Positions 36,601 to 45,543 are shown, numbered from the stretch's first letter. The stretch: DNA of 64,000 bases from Aquamicrobium sp. (GCF_023954335.1 NZ_JAMLIE010000001.1:1178001-1242000); one strand, 5' to 3'. Made by a program: numbers and translations. Notes: generated from the letters alone by a model not told the origin.

Positions 36601-37332
36601 GTCCTGCAGCACCCGCATCTTTTCCTCCAGCGAGCGCAGCGCGCCGGTCGTCGGGAGGGTGCGCACCGCGCTGCCGATCTCCTCGATGCGCGCCGCCAGC
36701 GTCCTGATCTCGGGGTCGACGGTGCCGCGCGACGAGGCCAGCGTGCCGGCCATGTCGCGGAAGCGCCGGTCGAAGGAGCGCAGCGTCTCCTCCCGCGCGA
36801 GATGACCGAGGGCCTTCTTCATCTCCTCCATCTCCGTGCGCAGGAGATGGACCTGCCGGTCCTCGCCGGGATTGGAGAGCCGGTGGATCATCGACGACAG
36901 GCGCTCGAACTCGGCGCCCAGCTCGGCGGCCTGGCCGGCCGGCGGCGCGCTGCGCAGCGCTCGCTCGATGTCGCCCTTCAGCGCGGCGAATTCCCGGCGA
37001 AGCCCGGCCGTCATCTCACCGTGAAGCTCCTCGCGCAGGGCACGCATCTCGCCGGAGACGGCGAAGCGCGGCGTGTCGGCGTAAGGCGCATGCGCCTCCT
37101 CGCGCGGCTGGAAGCCGCGGTCGCGGCCCTCGAAATAGCGGTAGTCGTCGCGCGCGGCCTCGCGGCGCTGGCGCCCGGCGGCGGGGCTATGCCTCGCGCC
37201 GTCGTCGTGGGCGGCGCGGCCGAGCCGGCCTTCGAGCTGGTCGAGCGTCATGTCGATGGCGTCGAGGGACGCGCCGTCCCGGCGCCTGCGTCCCGCGTTC
37301 ACCGAATCGAGATAGGATCGTCTGTCGCGCAT
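33655..37332 (-). CDS. podJ: PodJ-like polarity protein: coiled coils, one membrane helix, Sel1 repeats, peptidoglycan-binding domain
   Basis: A 1225-residue protein. Residues 1 to about 780 are cytoplasmic, with many coiled-coil heptads (MRALREELHGEM; LEDRLDEISRAVAAAY). One membrane helix follows (LLMGIAAILIALAALQGSKLFLG, about 793-815). The periplasmic part has a Pro/Ala linker and four Sel1-type repeats from about residue 957 (ALYEIGNRYAEGRGVAADPAKAAEWYGKA and later copies). A C-terminal peptidoglycan-binding-1 domain (about 1165-1225, IQKILNKNGYQAGGEDGLMG) ends it. Length and layout match Agrobacterium/Caulobacter PodJ, which marks the new pole for organelle and division-plane control. 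A near-consensus CtrA box lies upstream at 37459. Confidence 0.85.
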   Translation of the reverse strand: MRDRRSYLDSVNAGRRRRDGASLDAIDMTLDQLEGRLGRAAHDDGARHSPAAGRQRREAARDDYRYFEGRDRGFQPREEAHAPYADTPRFAVSGEMRALREELHGEMTAGLRREFAALKGDIERALRSAPPAGQAAELGAEFERLSSMIHRLSNPGEDRQVHLLRTEMEEMKKALGHLAREETLRSFDRRFRDMAGTLASSRGTVDPEIRTLAARIEEIGSAVRTLPTTGALRSLEEKMRVLQDAVERFSHEPAHPDTRMFDALEDRLDEISRAVAAAYSAPRAPAFDPEPFERIEARISSLARQMDEAAQDTTGRDLGDQLAALSHRVEDLAHRVDLPERAIERLAGQIGAIADRLDHAPALPNLDAVFHGLENRLASMSNLLEQRHEDALAQGRALFHDLETRIDEVAARIETDRPAAGSDDAFISAMDARFAELAARFERQAAAQADSGAIRDLEKRLDTISTRIESSVGASPVDPDLIRSLEAQIAGLADHISHPAPAQRADDIQPRLDKIEQSIAASRADVVEAARRAAEDAVRNFSGTTSENALVAGLADDLKSLEALTRKSDDRNAKTFEAIHDTLLKIVDRLGAVENASANAAALSGTLTRDMALGPARTPSLAPEAAALPLAPASTSELAMAVAIDSAPRTTQPAAAKEATAPRGSLLGGLARKLSRKDKAGAAAQAVEAPAEHEAGTAPSVDPDAPLDPQLANQPLEPGSGAPDLGAIMRRVRDERAQPARGPGADASRADFIAAARRAAQAAAAEAERMKRTPAGKEDAKASGLGGLLKNRRKPLLMGIAAILIALAALQGSKLFLGKGGANVASAPAPAAIVAAVPTPEAQAPEIGTPAPQVRMAGEPAAPASAPTRVSDAGSALVTPPQTAAEIDGDWLDLETTAAAPAREETVSAAPAATAFAPAEEARGPQAATEIDALPQASEKAVAAIPLEAGPVALREAAAGGDPKALYEIGNRYAEGRGVAADPAKAAEWYGKAAEDGLAPAQYRLGSFYEKGIGVGRDIAAAKKWYAQAAEAGNASAMHNLAVLHAMDAQTAAENETAARWFMRAAELGVRDSQFNLGILSAKGVGMPQNLQDAYKWFALVAKAGDKDAAEKRDEVARALRPEQLETARAAAELWRAKELDGEANHVEIPESWGESQDTTAGVDMRAAVRNIQKILNKNGYQAGGEDGLMGQKTKTAIAAFQKDNGMTATGEVDEALVRALLERR

Positions 37333-37691
37333 GGGATCGTCCGCTGCCGCATTTGCCGACCGGGACCATCCCGGCGCTCATCGTCGTGGGGAACCGTGAG
37401 CCAACAACGGACAGAATAACTACGGGACACCGACAACGGCACCTTTCTACCAACGTGGTAAACAACCCGTTAACCAAGATTACCCGTTTGATTTCACCGG
37501 GGTACGAAATGTGACGTCCAATGCGACACTTTTCTCCCTTGCGGCATGCGGAATGCCGACTTATATGCGCCCCAATCAGGCTGGCGGGCACAGGGTCCGC
37601 CGGAGGTGAAATCGAGGATTCGGCTGCCCTTCGCCCCGAGGGTCGCCGTCCGGCGCTCCCGAAGACGGGAACGCGATTGGGGAAGTATGAC
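37333..37691. other. Divergent intergenic region of podJ-like and MerR genes
   Basis: A 359-bp gap with a relatively AT-rich core (37440-37510). It contains the candidate CtrA box listed separately, ACCA..TGGT half-palindromes at 37449-37459, and no credible gene. Both genes must be expressed from here. I could not assign -35/-10 elements with confidence. Confidence 0.6.
37459..37473. promoter_or_regulatory. Candidate CtrA-binding box upstream of podJ
   Basis: TAAA (37459-37462), seven bases, TTAA (37467-37473 region ending at 37473) and a following C match the CtrA consensus TTAA-N7-TTAAC with one mismatch. On the podJ coding strand it reads TTAA-N7-TTTA about 127 bp upstream of the start codon. 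PodJ is under cell-cycle control in relatives, so the position is sensible, but a single near-match is weak proof. Confidence 0.45.
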
Positions 37692-38141
37692 ATGATGAAC
37701 ATGATGACGACCGGCGCGAGCGCGGTCCCTGCCGGCGATGTTTCCGACGGCTACATCCGCATCGGCGACGTGGCGCGGCAGTTCGGGCTGACGCTTCGCG
37801 CTCTGCGCTTCTACGAGGACAAGGGGCTGTTGTCGCCGCGGCGCGAGGGCAACATGCGCCTCTACACGCACAAGGACATCGCCCGGCTGAAGATGGTGCT
37901 GCTCGGCCGCAAGGCGGGGTTCTCGCTGCGCGAGGTCAAGCAGGTGATGGATCTCTACGATCCCGAAAGCGGCAACGCCAGGCAGTACCGCACCCTGGTC
38001 GACAAGTCGGAGCGGCAGCTCGTCAAGCTGGAGAAGCAGCGCGCGCAGATCGACGAGGCGATCGGCGAGCTGAAATCGGCGATGGTGCAGTGGCGCGCCG
38101 CGCTCGCCGCCCGCCAGCAGCGCACCGCCGCCTCCGCCTGA
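37692..38141 (+). CDS. MerR-family regulator of the acyl-CoA oxidation operon
   Basis: A 149-residue MerR protein. The helix-turn-helix is IRIGDVARQFGLTLRALRFYEDKGLLSPRREGNMRLYTHKDIARL, the dimerising coiled coil is LVDKSERQLVKLEKQRAQIDEAIGELKSAM, and there is no metal-binding Cys cluster. MerR relatives such as LiuR control acyl-CoA and branched-chain catabolism. It sits directly before the two acyl-CoA dehydrogenase genes, separated by a terminator and a perfect 26-bp palindrome, its probable target. Several ATGs compete (37692, 37695, 37701); GGGGAAG favours the first. Confidence 0.87.
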   Translation: MMNMMTTGASAVPAGDVSDGYIRIGDVARQFGLTLRALRFYEDKGLLSPRREGNMRLYTHKDIARLKMVLLGRKAGFSLREVKQVMDLYDPESGNARQYRTLVDKSERQLVKLEKQRAQIDEAIGELKSAMVQWRAALAARQQRTAASA

Positions 38142-38178
38142 CCGGGCGCCCCGCTTGAGTCAACGCCACTGGAACCAG

Positions 38179-38205
38179 AAAAGCGCGCCCTCCGGCGCGC
38201 TTTTT
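38179..38205 (+). terminator. Rho-independent terminator after the MerR gene
   Basis: AAAAGCGCGCC (38179-38189) pairs perfectly with GGCGCGCTTTT (38194-38204) around the tetraloop CTCC, and the 3' arm runs into TTTTT. It lies 38 bp after the MerR stop, so the acyl-CoA operon is a separate transcription unit. Confidence 0.93.
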
Positions 38206-38380
38206 GTTTGAGGGTGATTCTCGGCAGGAGTCGCGTAATCCGTGGCCATACAGCCGCGAGGGCTGGGGACGGCCCATGCTGGAAGATGGCCGCAAGCAAG
38301 CACGCGGAAATCCCCTGTCCTATGCCCCGCCTCATCCCGCGGAACTGGACGATTTTTGCGCGTTCCCCGACTGCGACAGA

Positions 38381-38406
38381 AATTGACGTTTACGCAAACG
38401 TCAATT
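38381..38406. promoter_or_regulatory. Operator palindrome of the acyl-CoA oxidation operon (site B)
   Basis: A perfect 11-bp inverted repeat: AATTGACGTTT (38381-38391) and AAACGTCAATT (38396-38406), spacer ACGC. It lies about 143 bp upstream of the first acyl-CoA dehydrogenase and 240 bp after the MerR gene. The left arm includes TTGACG, a possible -35. The inner 8-bp arms and spacing are identical to site A at 30248. The likely ligand is the adjacent MerR protein. Confidence 0.8.
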
Positions 38407-38548
38407 GTTGCTATGGTGCCTTCGACATTCTCTCCCGTCGCGGCGGCCTGAAGCAATTCCAGGAAAAGTGTGGGACACCTTTCCGCCCGGAATTGCGACG
38501 AGGGGCAAGCCGGTGGCGGGGCTTTGCTCGCTTCCGGAGGATTTTTTC

Positions 38549-40339
38549 ATGACGACATACAAGGCGCCTGTCGCGGACACGCTGTTCCTTCTCAACGAAG
38601 TGCTCGGCTACGAGCGCCACGCCAACCTGCCGGGCTTCGCCGACGCGCCGGCCGACATGCTGGAAGCCATCCTCGGGGAGGCGGCGAAGCTCGCCGAGAA
38701 CGTCGTCCATCCGCTCAACCGCGTCGGCGACGTCGAGGGCTGCGTGCGCAACGACGACGGCTCGGTGACGACGCCGAAGGGCTTCAAGGAAGCCTACGAC
38801 CAGTATCGCGAGGGCGGCTGGATGTCGCTGGCGATCCCGGCCGAGTTCGGTGGGCAGGGCCTGCCCTATACGCTCCATTCGGCGGTCGGCGAGTTCTTCT
38901 CCTCCGCCAACATGGCGCTGATGATGTATCCGGGCCTGACGCAGGGCGCCATCGCCGCCATCCTCGAGCACGGCACGGACGAGCAGAAAGAGACCTTCGT
39001 GCCGAAGATGGTCGAGGGCGTGTGGACCGGCACCATGAACCTGACCGAGCCGCATTGCGGCACCGATTTGGGCCTGCTGCGCTCGAAGGCAGTTCCGACG
39101 GGCGACGGCAGCTACAGAATTTCCGGCCAGAAGATCTTCATCTCGGCCGGCGAGCACGACATGAGCGAGAACGTCATCCATCTGGTGCTGGCCCGCATCG
39201 AGGGCGCGCCGGAGGGCGTCAAGGGCATCTCGCTGTTCATCGTGCCGAAATTCGTCCTCGACGCCGACGGCAACCCCGGCAAGCGCAACGGTGTCAGCTG
39301 CGGCTCCATCGAGGAGAAGATGGGCATCCACGGCAACGCCACCTGCGTCATGAACTACGACGATGCGCAAGGGTGGCTGATCGGCGAGGAGAACGGCGGC
39401 CTCAAGGCCATGTTCGTGATGATGAACGAGGCCCGCCTCGGCGTCGGCCTGCAAGGCCTGTCGATCAGCGAGATCGCCTACCAGAACGCGGTGGCCTATG
39501 CGCGGGAGCGCATCCAGGGCCGCTCGCTCTCCGGCCCGAAGGCGCCGGACAAGAAGGCGGACCCGATCATCGTCCACCCCGACATCCGCCGCAACCTGAT
39601 GAACATGCGTGCGATCAACGAGGCCGGCCGCGCGCTCGTCCTGTGGACAGCGCTCCAGTCCGACATCGCCCACCGTTCGGACGACGCGGCCGCGCGCCAG
39701 GCGGCCAGCGACCATCTCGGCCTGATGACCCCGGTCATCAAGGGCGTGCTGACCGACAAGGGCTTCGACAACGCGGTCGCCGCCCAGCAGGTGTTCGGCG
39801 GCCACGGCTACATCGAGGAGCACGGCATGAGCCAGTTCGTGCGCGACGCCCGCATCGCCATGATCTACGAGGGTGCGAACGGCATCCAGGCGCTCGACCT
39901 CGTCGGCCGCAAGCTGGCGCAGAATGGCGGCCGCGCCGTGCAGGCCTTCTTCAAGGAGGTCGGCGATTTCTGCGAGGAGAACCGCGCCGACGAGACCATG
40001 GCGCCCTTCACCAAGGCGCTGAAGAAGGGGTTGAACGATCTTCAGGCCGCGACCATGTGGCTGATGCAGAACGCGATGACCAAGCCCGACAATGCCGGCG
40101 CCGCCTCGACCGACTATCTCCACCTCTTCGGCCTCGTCGCGCTTGGCCTGATGTGGGGCCGCATGGCGAAGGTCGCGCAGGACAGGGTCGCGGCCGGCGA
40201 CGCGACTGCGCTGCACGAGGCCAAGCTCGTCACGGCGCGCTACTATTTCGAGCGCGTCATGCCGGAATCGGCGGCGCATCTGGCCCGCATCTCGGCCGGC
40301 TGCGACTCGATGATGGCCCTTGCCGAGGACGCGTTCTAG
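38549..40339 (+). CDS. Acyl-CoA dehydrogenase, long form (DmdC/FadE-like)
   Basis: A 596-residue acyl-CoA dehydrogenase with the extra C-terminal domain of the long class. It has MNLTEPHCGTDLG and the RISGQKIFISAGEHD flavin/substrate blocks, and the catalytic base Glu441 in MIYEGANGIQALDL. Size and motifs match proteins named 3-methylmercaptopropionyl-CoA dehydrogenase (DmdC) and medium/long-chain FadE-like enzymes; the two cannot be told apart by eye. No other DMSP genes are seen, so general fatty acyl-CoA oxidation is more likely. GGAGG 8 bases before ATG 38549 sets the start. First gene of the operon. Confidence 0.9.
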   Translation: MTTYKAPVADTLFLLNEVLGYERHANLPGFADAPADMLEAILGEAAKLAENVVHPLNRVGDVEGCVRNDDGSVTTPKGFKEAYDQYREGGWMSLAIPAEFGGQGLPYTLHSAVGEFFSSANMALMMYPGLTQGAIAAILEHGTDEQKETFVPKMVEGVWTGTMNLTEPHCGTDLGLLRSKAVPTGDGSYRISGQKIFISAGEHDMSENVIHLVLARIEGAPEGVKGISLFIVPKFVLDADGNPGKRNGVSCGSIEEKMGIHGNATCVMNYDDAQGWLIGEENGGLKAMFVMMNEARLGVGLQGLSISEIAYQNAVAYARERIQGRSLSGPKAPDKKADPIIVHPDIRRNLMNMRAINEAGRALVLWTALQSDIAHRSDDAAARQAASDHLGLMTPVIKGVLTDKGFDNAVAAQQVFGGHGYIEEHGMSQFVRDARIAMIYEGANGIQALDLVGRKLAQNGGRAVQAFFKEVGDFCEENRADETMAPFTKALKKGLNDLQAATMWLMQNAMTKPDNAGAASTDYLHLFGLVALGLMWGRMAKVAQDRVAAGDATALHEAKLVTARYYFERVMPESAAHLARISAGCDSMMALAEDAF

Positions 40340-40358
40340 GGAGTAACCAAACCAAGAC

Positions 40359-40374
40359 TGTTCAGTTTTGAACA
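40359..40374. promoter_or_regulatory. Small dyad between the two acyl-CoA dehydrogenase genes
   Basis: TGTTCA (40359-40364) and TGAACA (40369-40374) form a 6-bp inverted repeat with a 4-bp spacer (GTTT) in the 68-bp gap. The arms resemble PsrA/TetR-type operators (GTTCA..TGAAC) and may mark an internal promoter control point. It is short, so chance is possible. Confidence 0.35.
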
Positions 40375-40407
40375 TCCTACGGCGGCAGCGTATCAGGGAG
40401 GCGCGAC

Positions 40408-41580
40408 GTGTCGAAGCGACCGGCTGAAGTTCTCGATCTTCCGAAGCCCGCATGGGCGGACGAGGAAGTCTCCATGCTCTACGACATGGCGACGAAGTTC
40501 CTCGAGACGGAGATCGCGCCGCATTACGAGGCGTTCGAGAAGGCCGAGATGTTCGACCGCGAAAGCTGGGAGAAGGCCGGCGCCAACGGCCTCCTCTGCG
40601 CCTCGATGCCCGAGGACTATGGCGGGGCGGGCGGCACCTTCGCCCATGAGAGCGCGATCATCGAGGCGATCAGCCATGTCGGCGTCGACGGCTTCGGCAT
40701 CGCGCTGCACAACGCCATCGTCGCCCCCTACATCCTCCACTACGGCTCCGAGGAGCAGAAGCGGAAATGGCTGCCGAAGCTCGCCTCGGGCGAGCTGATC
40801 GGTGCCATCGCCATGACCGAGCCCGGCGCCGGCTCCGACCTGCAAGGGGTCAAGACCCGGGCGGTCAAGGACGGCAACCACTATTCGATCTCCGGCTCGA
40901 AGACCTTCATCACCAACGGCCAGCTCGCCAATCTCGTCATCGTCGTCGCCAAGACCGACCCGGAAAAGGGCGCGAAGGGCACGTCGCTGATCGTGGTCGA
41001 GACCGACGGGGCCGACGGCTTCGAGCGCGGCCGCAACCTCGACAAGATCGGGCTGAAGTCGAACGACACCTCCGAGTTGTTCTTCAACGAGGTGCGCGTG
41101 CCGACCGCGAACCTCCTCGGAGCCGAGGAGGGGCAGGGCTTCGTCCAGCTGATGCAGCAGCTTCCGCAGGAGCGGCTGCTGATCGGCACCCAGGCCATCG
41201 CCATGATCGAGCGGGCGCTGGCGCTCACCATCGATTACGTCAAGGAGCGCAAGGCGTTCGGCCGGCCGATCCTCGACTTCCAGAACACCCAGTTCAGGCT
41301 GGCCGAGCTGAAGACCGAGGCCACCATCGGCCGCGTCTTCTATAACGACTGCGTCGCGCGCCATGTCGCGGGCGGCCTCGACCCCGTCACCGCCTCGATG
41401 GCCAAGGCGTGGCTGACCGACCTGCAATGCAAGGTGGTCGACGAGTGCCTCCAGCTTCACGGCGGCTACGGCTACATGAACGAATACCCGATCGCCCGCA
41501 TGTATCGCGACGCCCGTGTCCAGCGTATCTATGGCGGCACCAACGAGATCATGAAGCTTCTGATCGCCAGAAGCCTTTGA
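40408..41580 (+). CDS. Acyl-CoA dehydrogenase, LCAD/isovaleryl type
   Basis: A 390-residue dehydrogenase. The usual C-terminal catalytic Glu is replaced by Gly (RIYGGTNEIMKLLIARSL), as in long-chain and isovaleryl-CoA dehydrogenases. There the base lies in the middle of the protein, and here MQQLPQERLLIGTQAI supplies Glu255. GAIAMTEPGAGSDLQG, HYSISGSKTFITNG and LQLHGGYGYMNEYPIARMYRDARV complete the family match. It probably handles long or branched acyl-CoAs. The start is GTG 40408 with GGGAGG upstream. Second gene of the operon. Confidence 0.93.
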   Translation: MSKRPAEVLDLPKPAWADEEVSMLYDMATKFLETEIAPHYEAFEKAEMFDRESWEKAGANGLLCASMPEDYGGAGGTFAHESAIIEAISHVGVDGFGIALHNAIVAPYILHYGSEEQKRKWLPKLASGELIGAIAMTEPGAGSDLQGVKTRAVKDGNHYSISGSKTFITNGQLANLVIVVAKTDPEKGAKGTSLIVVETDGADGFERGRNLDKIGLKSNDTSELFFNEVRVPTANLLGAEEGQGFVQLMQQLPQERLLIGTQAIAMIERALALTIDYVKERKAFGRPILDFQNTQFRLAELKTEATIGRVFYNDCVARHVAGGLDPVTASMAKAWLTDLQCKVVDECLQLHGGYGYMNEYPIARMYRDARVQRIYGGTNEIMKLLIARSL

Positions 41581-41590
41581 GGGAGACTCC

Positions 41591-42064
41591 ATGATGCCGA
41601 GCCACGGCGCGGAACTGATCTGGAAGGCCGGGACGCAGGAGGATTTCCTCGCCGGCCGCTATTCGCGGCGCCACGAGATCCGCTTCGACGGCGGCGCGTC
41701 CCTTGCCGGGTCGTCGTCGCCCTCGGTGGTGCGCGAGCCCTGGAGCGACCCCGCGGCGGCCGACCCCGAGGAACTTTTCGTCGCCTCGATCGCTTCGTGC
41801 CATATGCTATGGTTCCTCGACTTCGCGCGCCGTGCCGGGGTCGGCGTGCGCGCCTATCGCGACGCGCCCTCAGGCGAGATGGCGAAGAACGCCGAAGGCC
41901 GCATCGCGGTGGTCAAGGTCACGCTGCGCCCGCATGCCGAGTGCGACGCCGACGCCGCCACGCTCGAAGAGCTGCACCACAAGGCGCATGAAGCCTGCTT
42001 CATCGCCAACTCCGTCACCAGCGACGTTCGCGTCGAGCCGGTTTTCGAAATCGCAAAGGTTTGA
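41591..42064 (+). CDS. OsmC/Ohr-family peroxiredoxin-like protein
   Basis: A 157-residue OsmC-fold protein with the two redox cysteines Cys70 (SIASCHMLWFLDFARRAG) and Cys136 (HEACFIANSV). These reduce organic hydroperoxides with thiol or lipoyl donors. Inside a beta-oxidation operon it may detoxify lipid peroxides generated alongside FAD-dependent acyl-CoA oxidation. It lies 10 bp after the second dehydrogenase, with GGGAG upstream. Confidence 0.9.
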   Translation: MMPSHGAELIWKAGTQEDFLAGRYSRRHEIRFDGGASLAGSSSPSVVREPWSDPAAADPEELFVASIASCHMLWFLDFARRAGVGVRAYRDAPSGEMAKNAEGRIAVVKVTLRPHAECDADAATLEELHHKAHEACFIANSVTSDVRVEPVFEIAKV

Positions 42065-42085
42065 TCCCAAGGGAAGGATAAGGTC

Positions 42086-43294
<1,209 letters not shown>

Positions 43295-43316
43295 CCGGGC
43301 CGGAGGAGACTGAAAA

Positions 43317-45536
43317 ATGGCTGACTACAACAACTTCAAAGTCGAGACCGACGCCGACGGCATCGCCCTCGTCACCTGGGACATGCCGGGCCGCTCGATG
43401 AACGTCTTCACCGAGGAGGTGATGGAGGAGCTCGACAAGATCGTCGACCAGGTCGCGGGCGACGCGGCCATCAAGGGCGCGGTCATCACCTCCGGCAAGG
43501 ACACCTTCTCCGGCGGCGCGGATCTCACCATGCTCCAGCGCATGCTGGGCATGTTCGCGGCGGAAAGCGCCAAGGACGAGGACAAGGCGATCAAGCTGCT
43601 GTTCGACAATGTCGGGCGCATGACCGGCCTGTTCCGCAAGCTCGAGACGTCAGGCAAGCCGTGGGTCTCGGCGATCAACGGCACCTGCATGGGTGGCGCG
43701 TTCGAGATGTCGCTCGCCTGCCACGGCCGCGTCGCCGCCGACAGCGACAAGGTCAAGATGGCGCTGCCCGAGGTCAAGGTCGGCATCTTCCCGGGCGCCG
43801 GCGGCACCCAGCGCGTCCCGCGCCTCACTGATCCGCAGTCCGCGCTGCAGATGCTCACCTCCGGCCAGACGCTGACGCCGAAGAAGGCCAAGGCGATGAA
43901 TCTCATCCACGAGATCGCCGAGCCGAAGAAGCTGGTCGAGGCCGCCAAGGCGATGATCAAAAATGGCCTCAAAGCGGTGCAGCCGTGGGACGAGAAGGGC
44001 TTCAAGCTGCCCGGCGGCCCGGTCTATTCGGCCGCCGGCGCCAACCTCTTCCCGCCGGCGATTGCCATCCTGCGCCGCGAGACCTATGGCAACTATCCGG
44101 CCGCCAGCGCGATCCTGAAGTGCGTCTACGAGGGCCTGCTGGTGCCGTTCGACACCGGCCTGCGCATCGAGCAGCGCTACTTCACCGAGATCCTGCGCTC
44201 GACCGAGGCGCGGATGATGATCCGCTCGCTGTTCGTCTCGCTTCAGGAGCTGAACAAGGGCGCGCGCCGTCCGGAGGGCGTCAAGGAAACGAAGTTCAAA
44301 AAGATCGGCGTGCTCGGCGCCGGCTTCATGGGCGCCGGCATCGCCTATGTCACGGCCAAGGCCGGCATCCCGGTGGTGCTGCTCGACCGCGACATGCCTT
44401 CGGCCGAGAAGGGCAAGGCCCATTCGGCCGGCCTGATGGACGGCGCGATCAAGAAGGGCCGCGCCACGGAAGGCGAGAAGGAGCAGCTCCTCTCGCTCAT
44501 CACCCCGACCGACGACTATGCGCTGCTCGACGGCTGCGACCTCGTGGTCGAGGCCGTGTTCGAGGATTCCGAGATCAAGAAGGGCGTGACCGAGAAGACG
44601 GAAGCCGTCATCAAGTCGACGGCGACCTTCGCCTCCAACACCTCGACGATCCCGATCACCGCGCTGGCGAAGAACTCGGCGCGGCCGAAGAACTTCATAG
44701 GCATCCACTTCTTCTCGCCGGTCGACAAGATGATGCTGGTCGAGATCATCATGGGCAAGAAGACCGGCGACAAGGCGCTGGCCGTGGCCATCGACTATGT
44801 GCGGGCGATCAAGAAGACGCCGATCGTCGTCAACGACACGCGCGGCTTCTACGTCAACCGCTGCGTGCTGCGCTACATGTCGGAAGCCTTCCAGATGCTG
44901 ATCGAGGGCGTGCCGGCGGCGATGATCGAGAACGCGGCGAAGATGGCCGGCATGCCGGTCGGCCCGCTGGCGCTGACCGACGAGACCGCCATCGACCTCG
45001 CCCAGAAGATCATGAAGCAGACGATCCGCGATCTCGGCGAGAAGGCGGTCGATCCCGAGCAGTTCAAGCTCGTCAACACCATGGTCGACACCCATGGCCG
45101 CTTCGGCCGCAAGAACGGCAAGGGCTTCTACGACTATCCCGAGAAGCCGGCCAAGAAGCACCTGTGGCCGGGCCTGAAGGACCTCTACAGGCAGCAGGAC
45201 GCCGACTCGATCGACGTCGAGGAGCTGAAGCAGCGCTTCCTCGCGACGATCGCGCTGGAAGCGGCCCGCGTGATGGAGGAAGGCATCGTCATCGACCCGC
45301 GCGAGGCGGATGTCGGCTCGATCCTCGCCTTCGGCTTCGCCCCCTATACGGGCGGTGCGCTCTCCTACATCGACGGCATGGGCGCGGAGAGGTTCGTCAA
45401 GCTGGCGAAGAAGCTGCAGAAGAAATACGGCGCGCAGTTCAAGGCGCCGAAGCTGCTTCTCGACATGGCGCAGAAGGGCGAGAGCTTCTACGACCGCTTC
45501 GACCCCTACGCCGGCAAGGAAAAGCAGGCGGCGTAA
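43317..45536 (+). CDS. FadB/FadJ-like enoyl-CoA hydratase / 3-hydroxyacyl-CoA dehydrogenase
   Basis: A 739-residue multifunctional beta-oxidation enzyme. Residues 1 to about 200 form a crotonase domain (SGGADLTMLQRM; NGTCMGGAFEMSLACHGRV and ALPEVKVGIFPGAGGTQRVPRL with the two catalytic Glu). From about residue 325 the NAD-binding fold is GVLGAGFMGAGIAYVTAKAG, followed by GIHFFSPVDKMMLVEIIMG and the C-terminal dehydrogenase repeats. It hydrates enoyl-CoA and oxidises 3-hydroxyacyl-CoA. AGGAG precedes the ATG. Length matches the family and no catalytic residue is missing. Confidence 0.95.
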   Translation: MADYNNFKVETDADGIALVTWDMPGRSMNVFTEEVMEELDKIVDQVAGDAAIKGAVITSGKDTFSGGADLTMLQRMLGMFAAESAKDEDKAIKLLFDNVGRMTGLFRKLETSGKPWVSAINGTCMGGAFEMSLACHGRVAADSDKVKMALPEVKVGIFPGAGGTQRVPRLTDPQSALQMLTSGQTLTPKKAKAMNLIHEIAEPKKLVEAAKAMIKNGLKAVQPWDEKGFKLPGGPVYSAAGANLFPPAIAILRRETYGNYPAASAILKCVYEGLLVPFDTGLRIEQRYFTEILRSTEARMMIRSLFVSLQELNKGARRPEGVKETKFKKIGVLGAGFMGAGIAYVTAKAGIPVVLLDRDMPSAEKGKAHSAGLMDGAIKKGRATEGEKEQLLSLITPTDDYALLDGCDLVVEAVFEDSEIKKGVTEKTEAVIKSTATFASNTSTIPITALAKNSARPKNFIGIHFFSPVDKMMLVEIIMGKKTGDKALAVAIDYVRAIKKTPIVVNDTRGFYVNRCVLRYMSEAFQMLIEGVPAAMIENAAKMAGMPVGPLALTDETAIDLAQKIMKQTIRDLGEKAVDPEQFKLVNTMVDTHGRFGRKNGKGFYDYPEKPAKKHLWPGLKDLYRQQDADSIDVEELKQRFLATIALEAARVMEEGIVIDPREADVGSILAFGFAPYTGGALSYIDGMGAERFVKLAKKLQKKYGAQFKAPKLLLDMAQKGESFYDRFDPYAGKEKQAA

Positions 45537-45543
45537 GCGAAGC

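Larger units (their letters stand above)
38142..38548. other. Intergenic control region between MerR gene and acyl-CoA operon
   Basis: A 407-bp gap. It holds the MerR terminator (38179-38205), about 170 bp without recognisable features, the operator palindrome (38381-38406) and a leader of about 140 bp that ends in a strong ribosome site (GGAGG at 38536-38540). A TTGACG inside the left palindrome arm could serve as a -35 element. Small ORFs here have no coding character. Confidence 0.65.

Noticed and set aside
33643..37419. A 1258-codon plus-strand ORF opposite the podJ-like gene
   Set aside because: It is an antisense shadow caused by high GC third positions; it has no family motif and the minus-strand PodJ architecture is complete.
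38549..40339. Naming the first acyl-CoA dehydrogenase dmdC and inferring DMSP use
   Set aside because: Length and motifs fit, but no dmdA, dmdB or dmdD is present and the operon is general beta-oxidation.
38411..40453. A 680-codon minus-strand ORF opposite the first acyl-CoA dehydrogenase
   Set aside because: Antisense shadow of a well-supported gene; composition is typical of GC-rich reverse frames.
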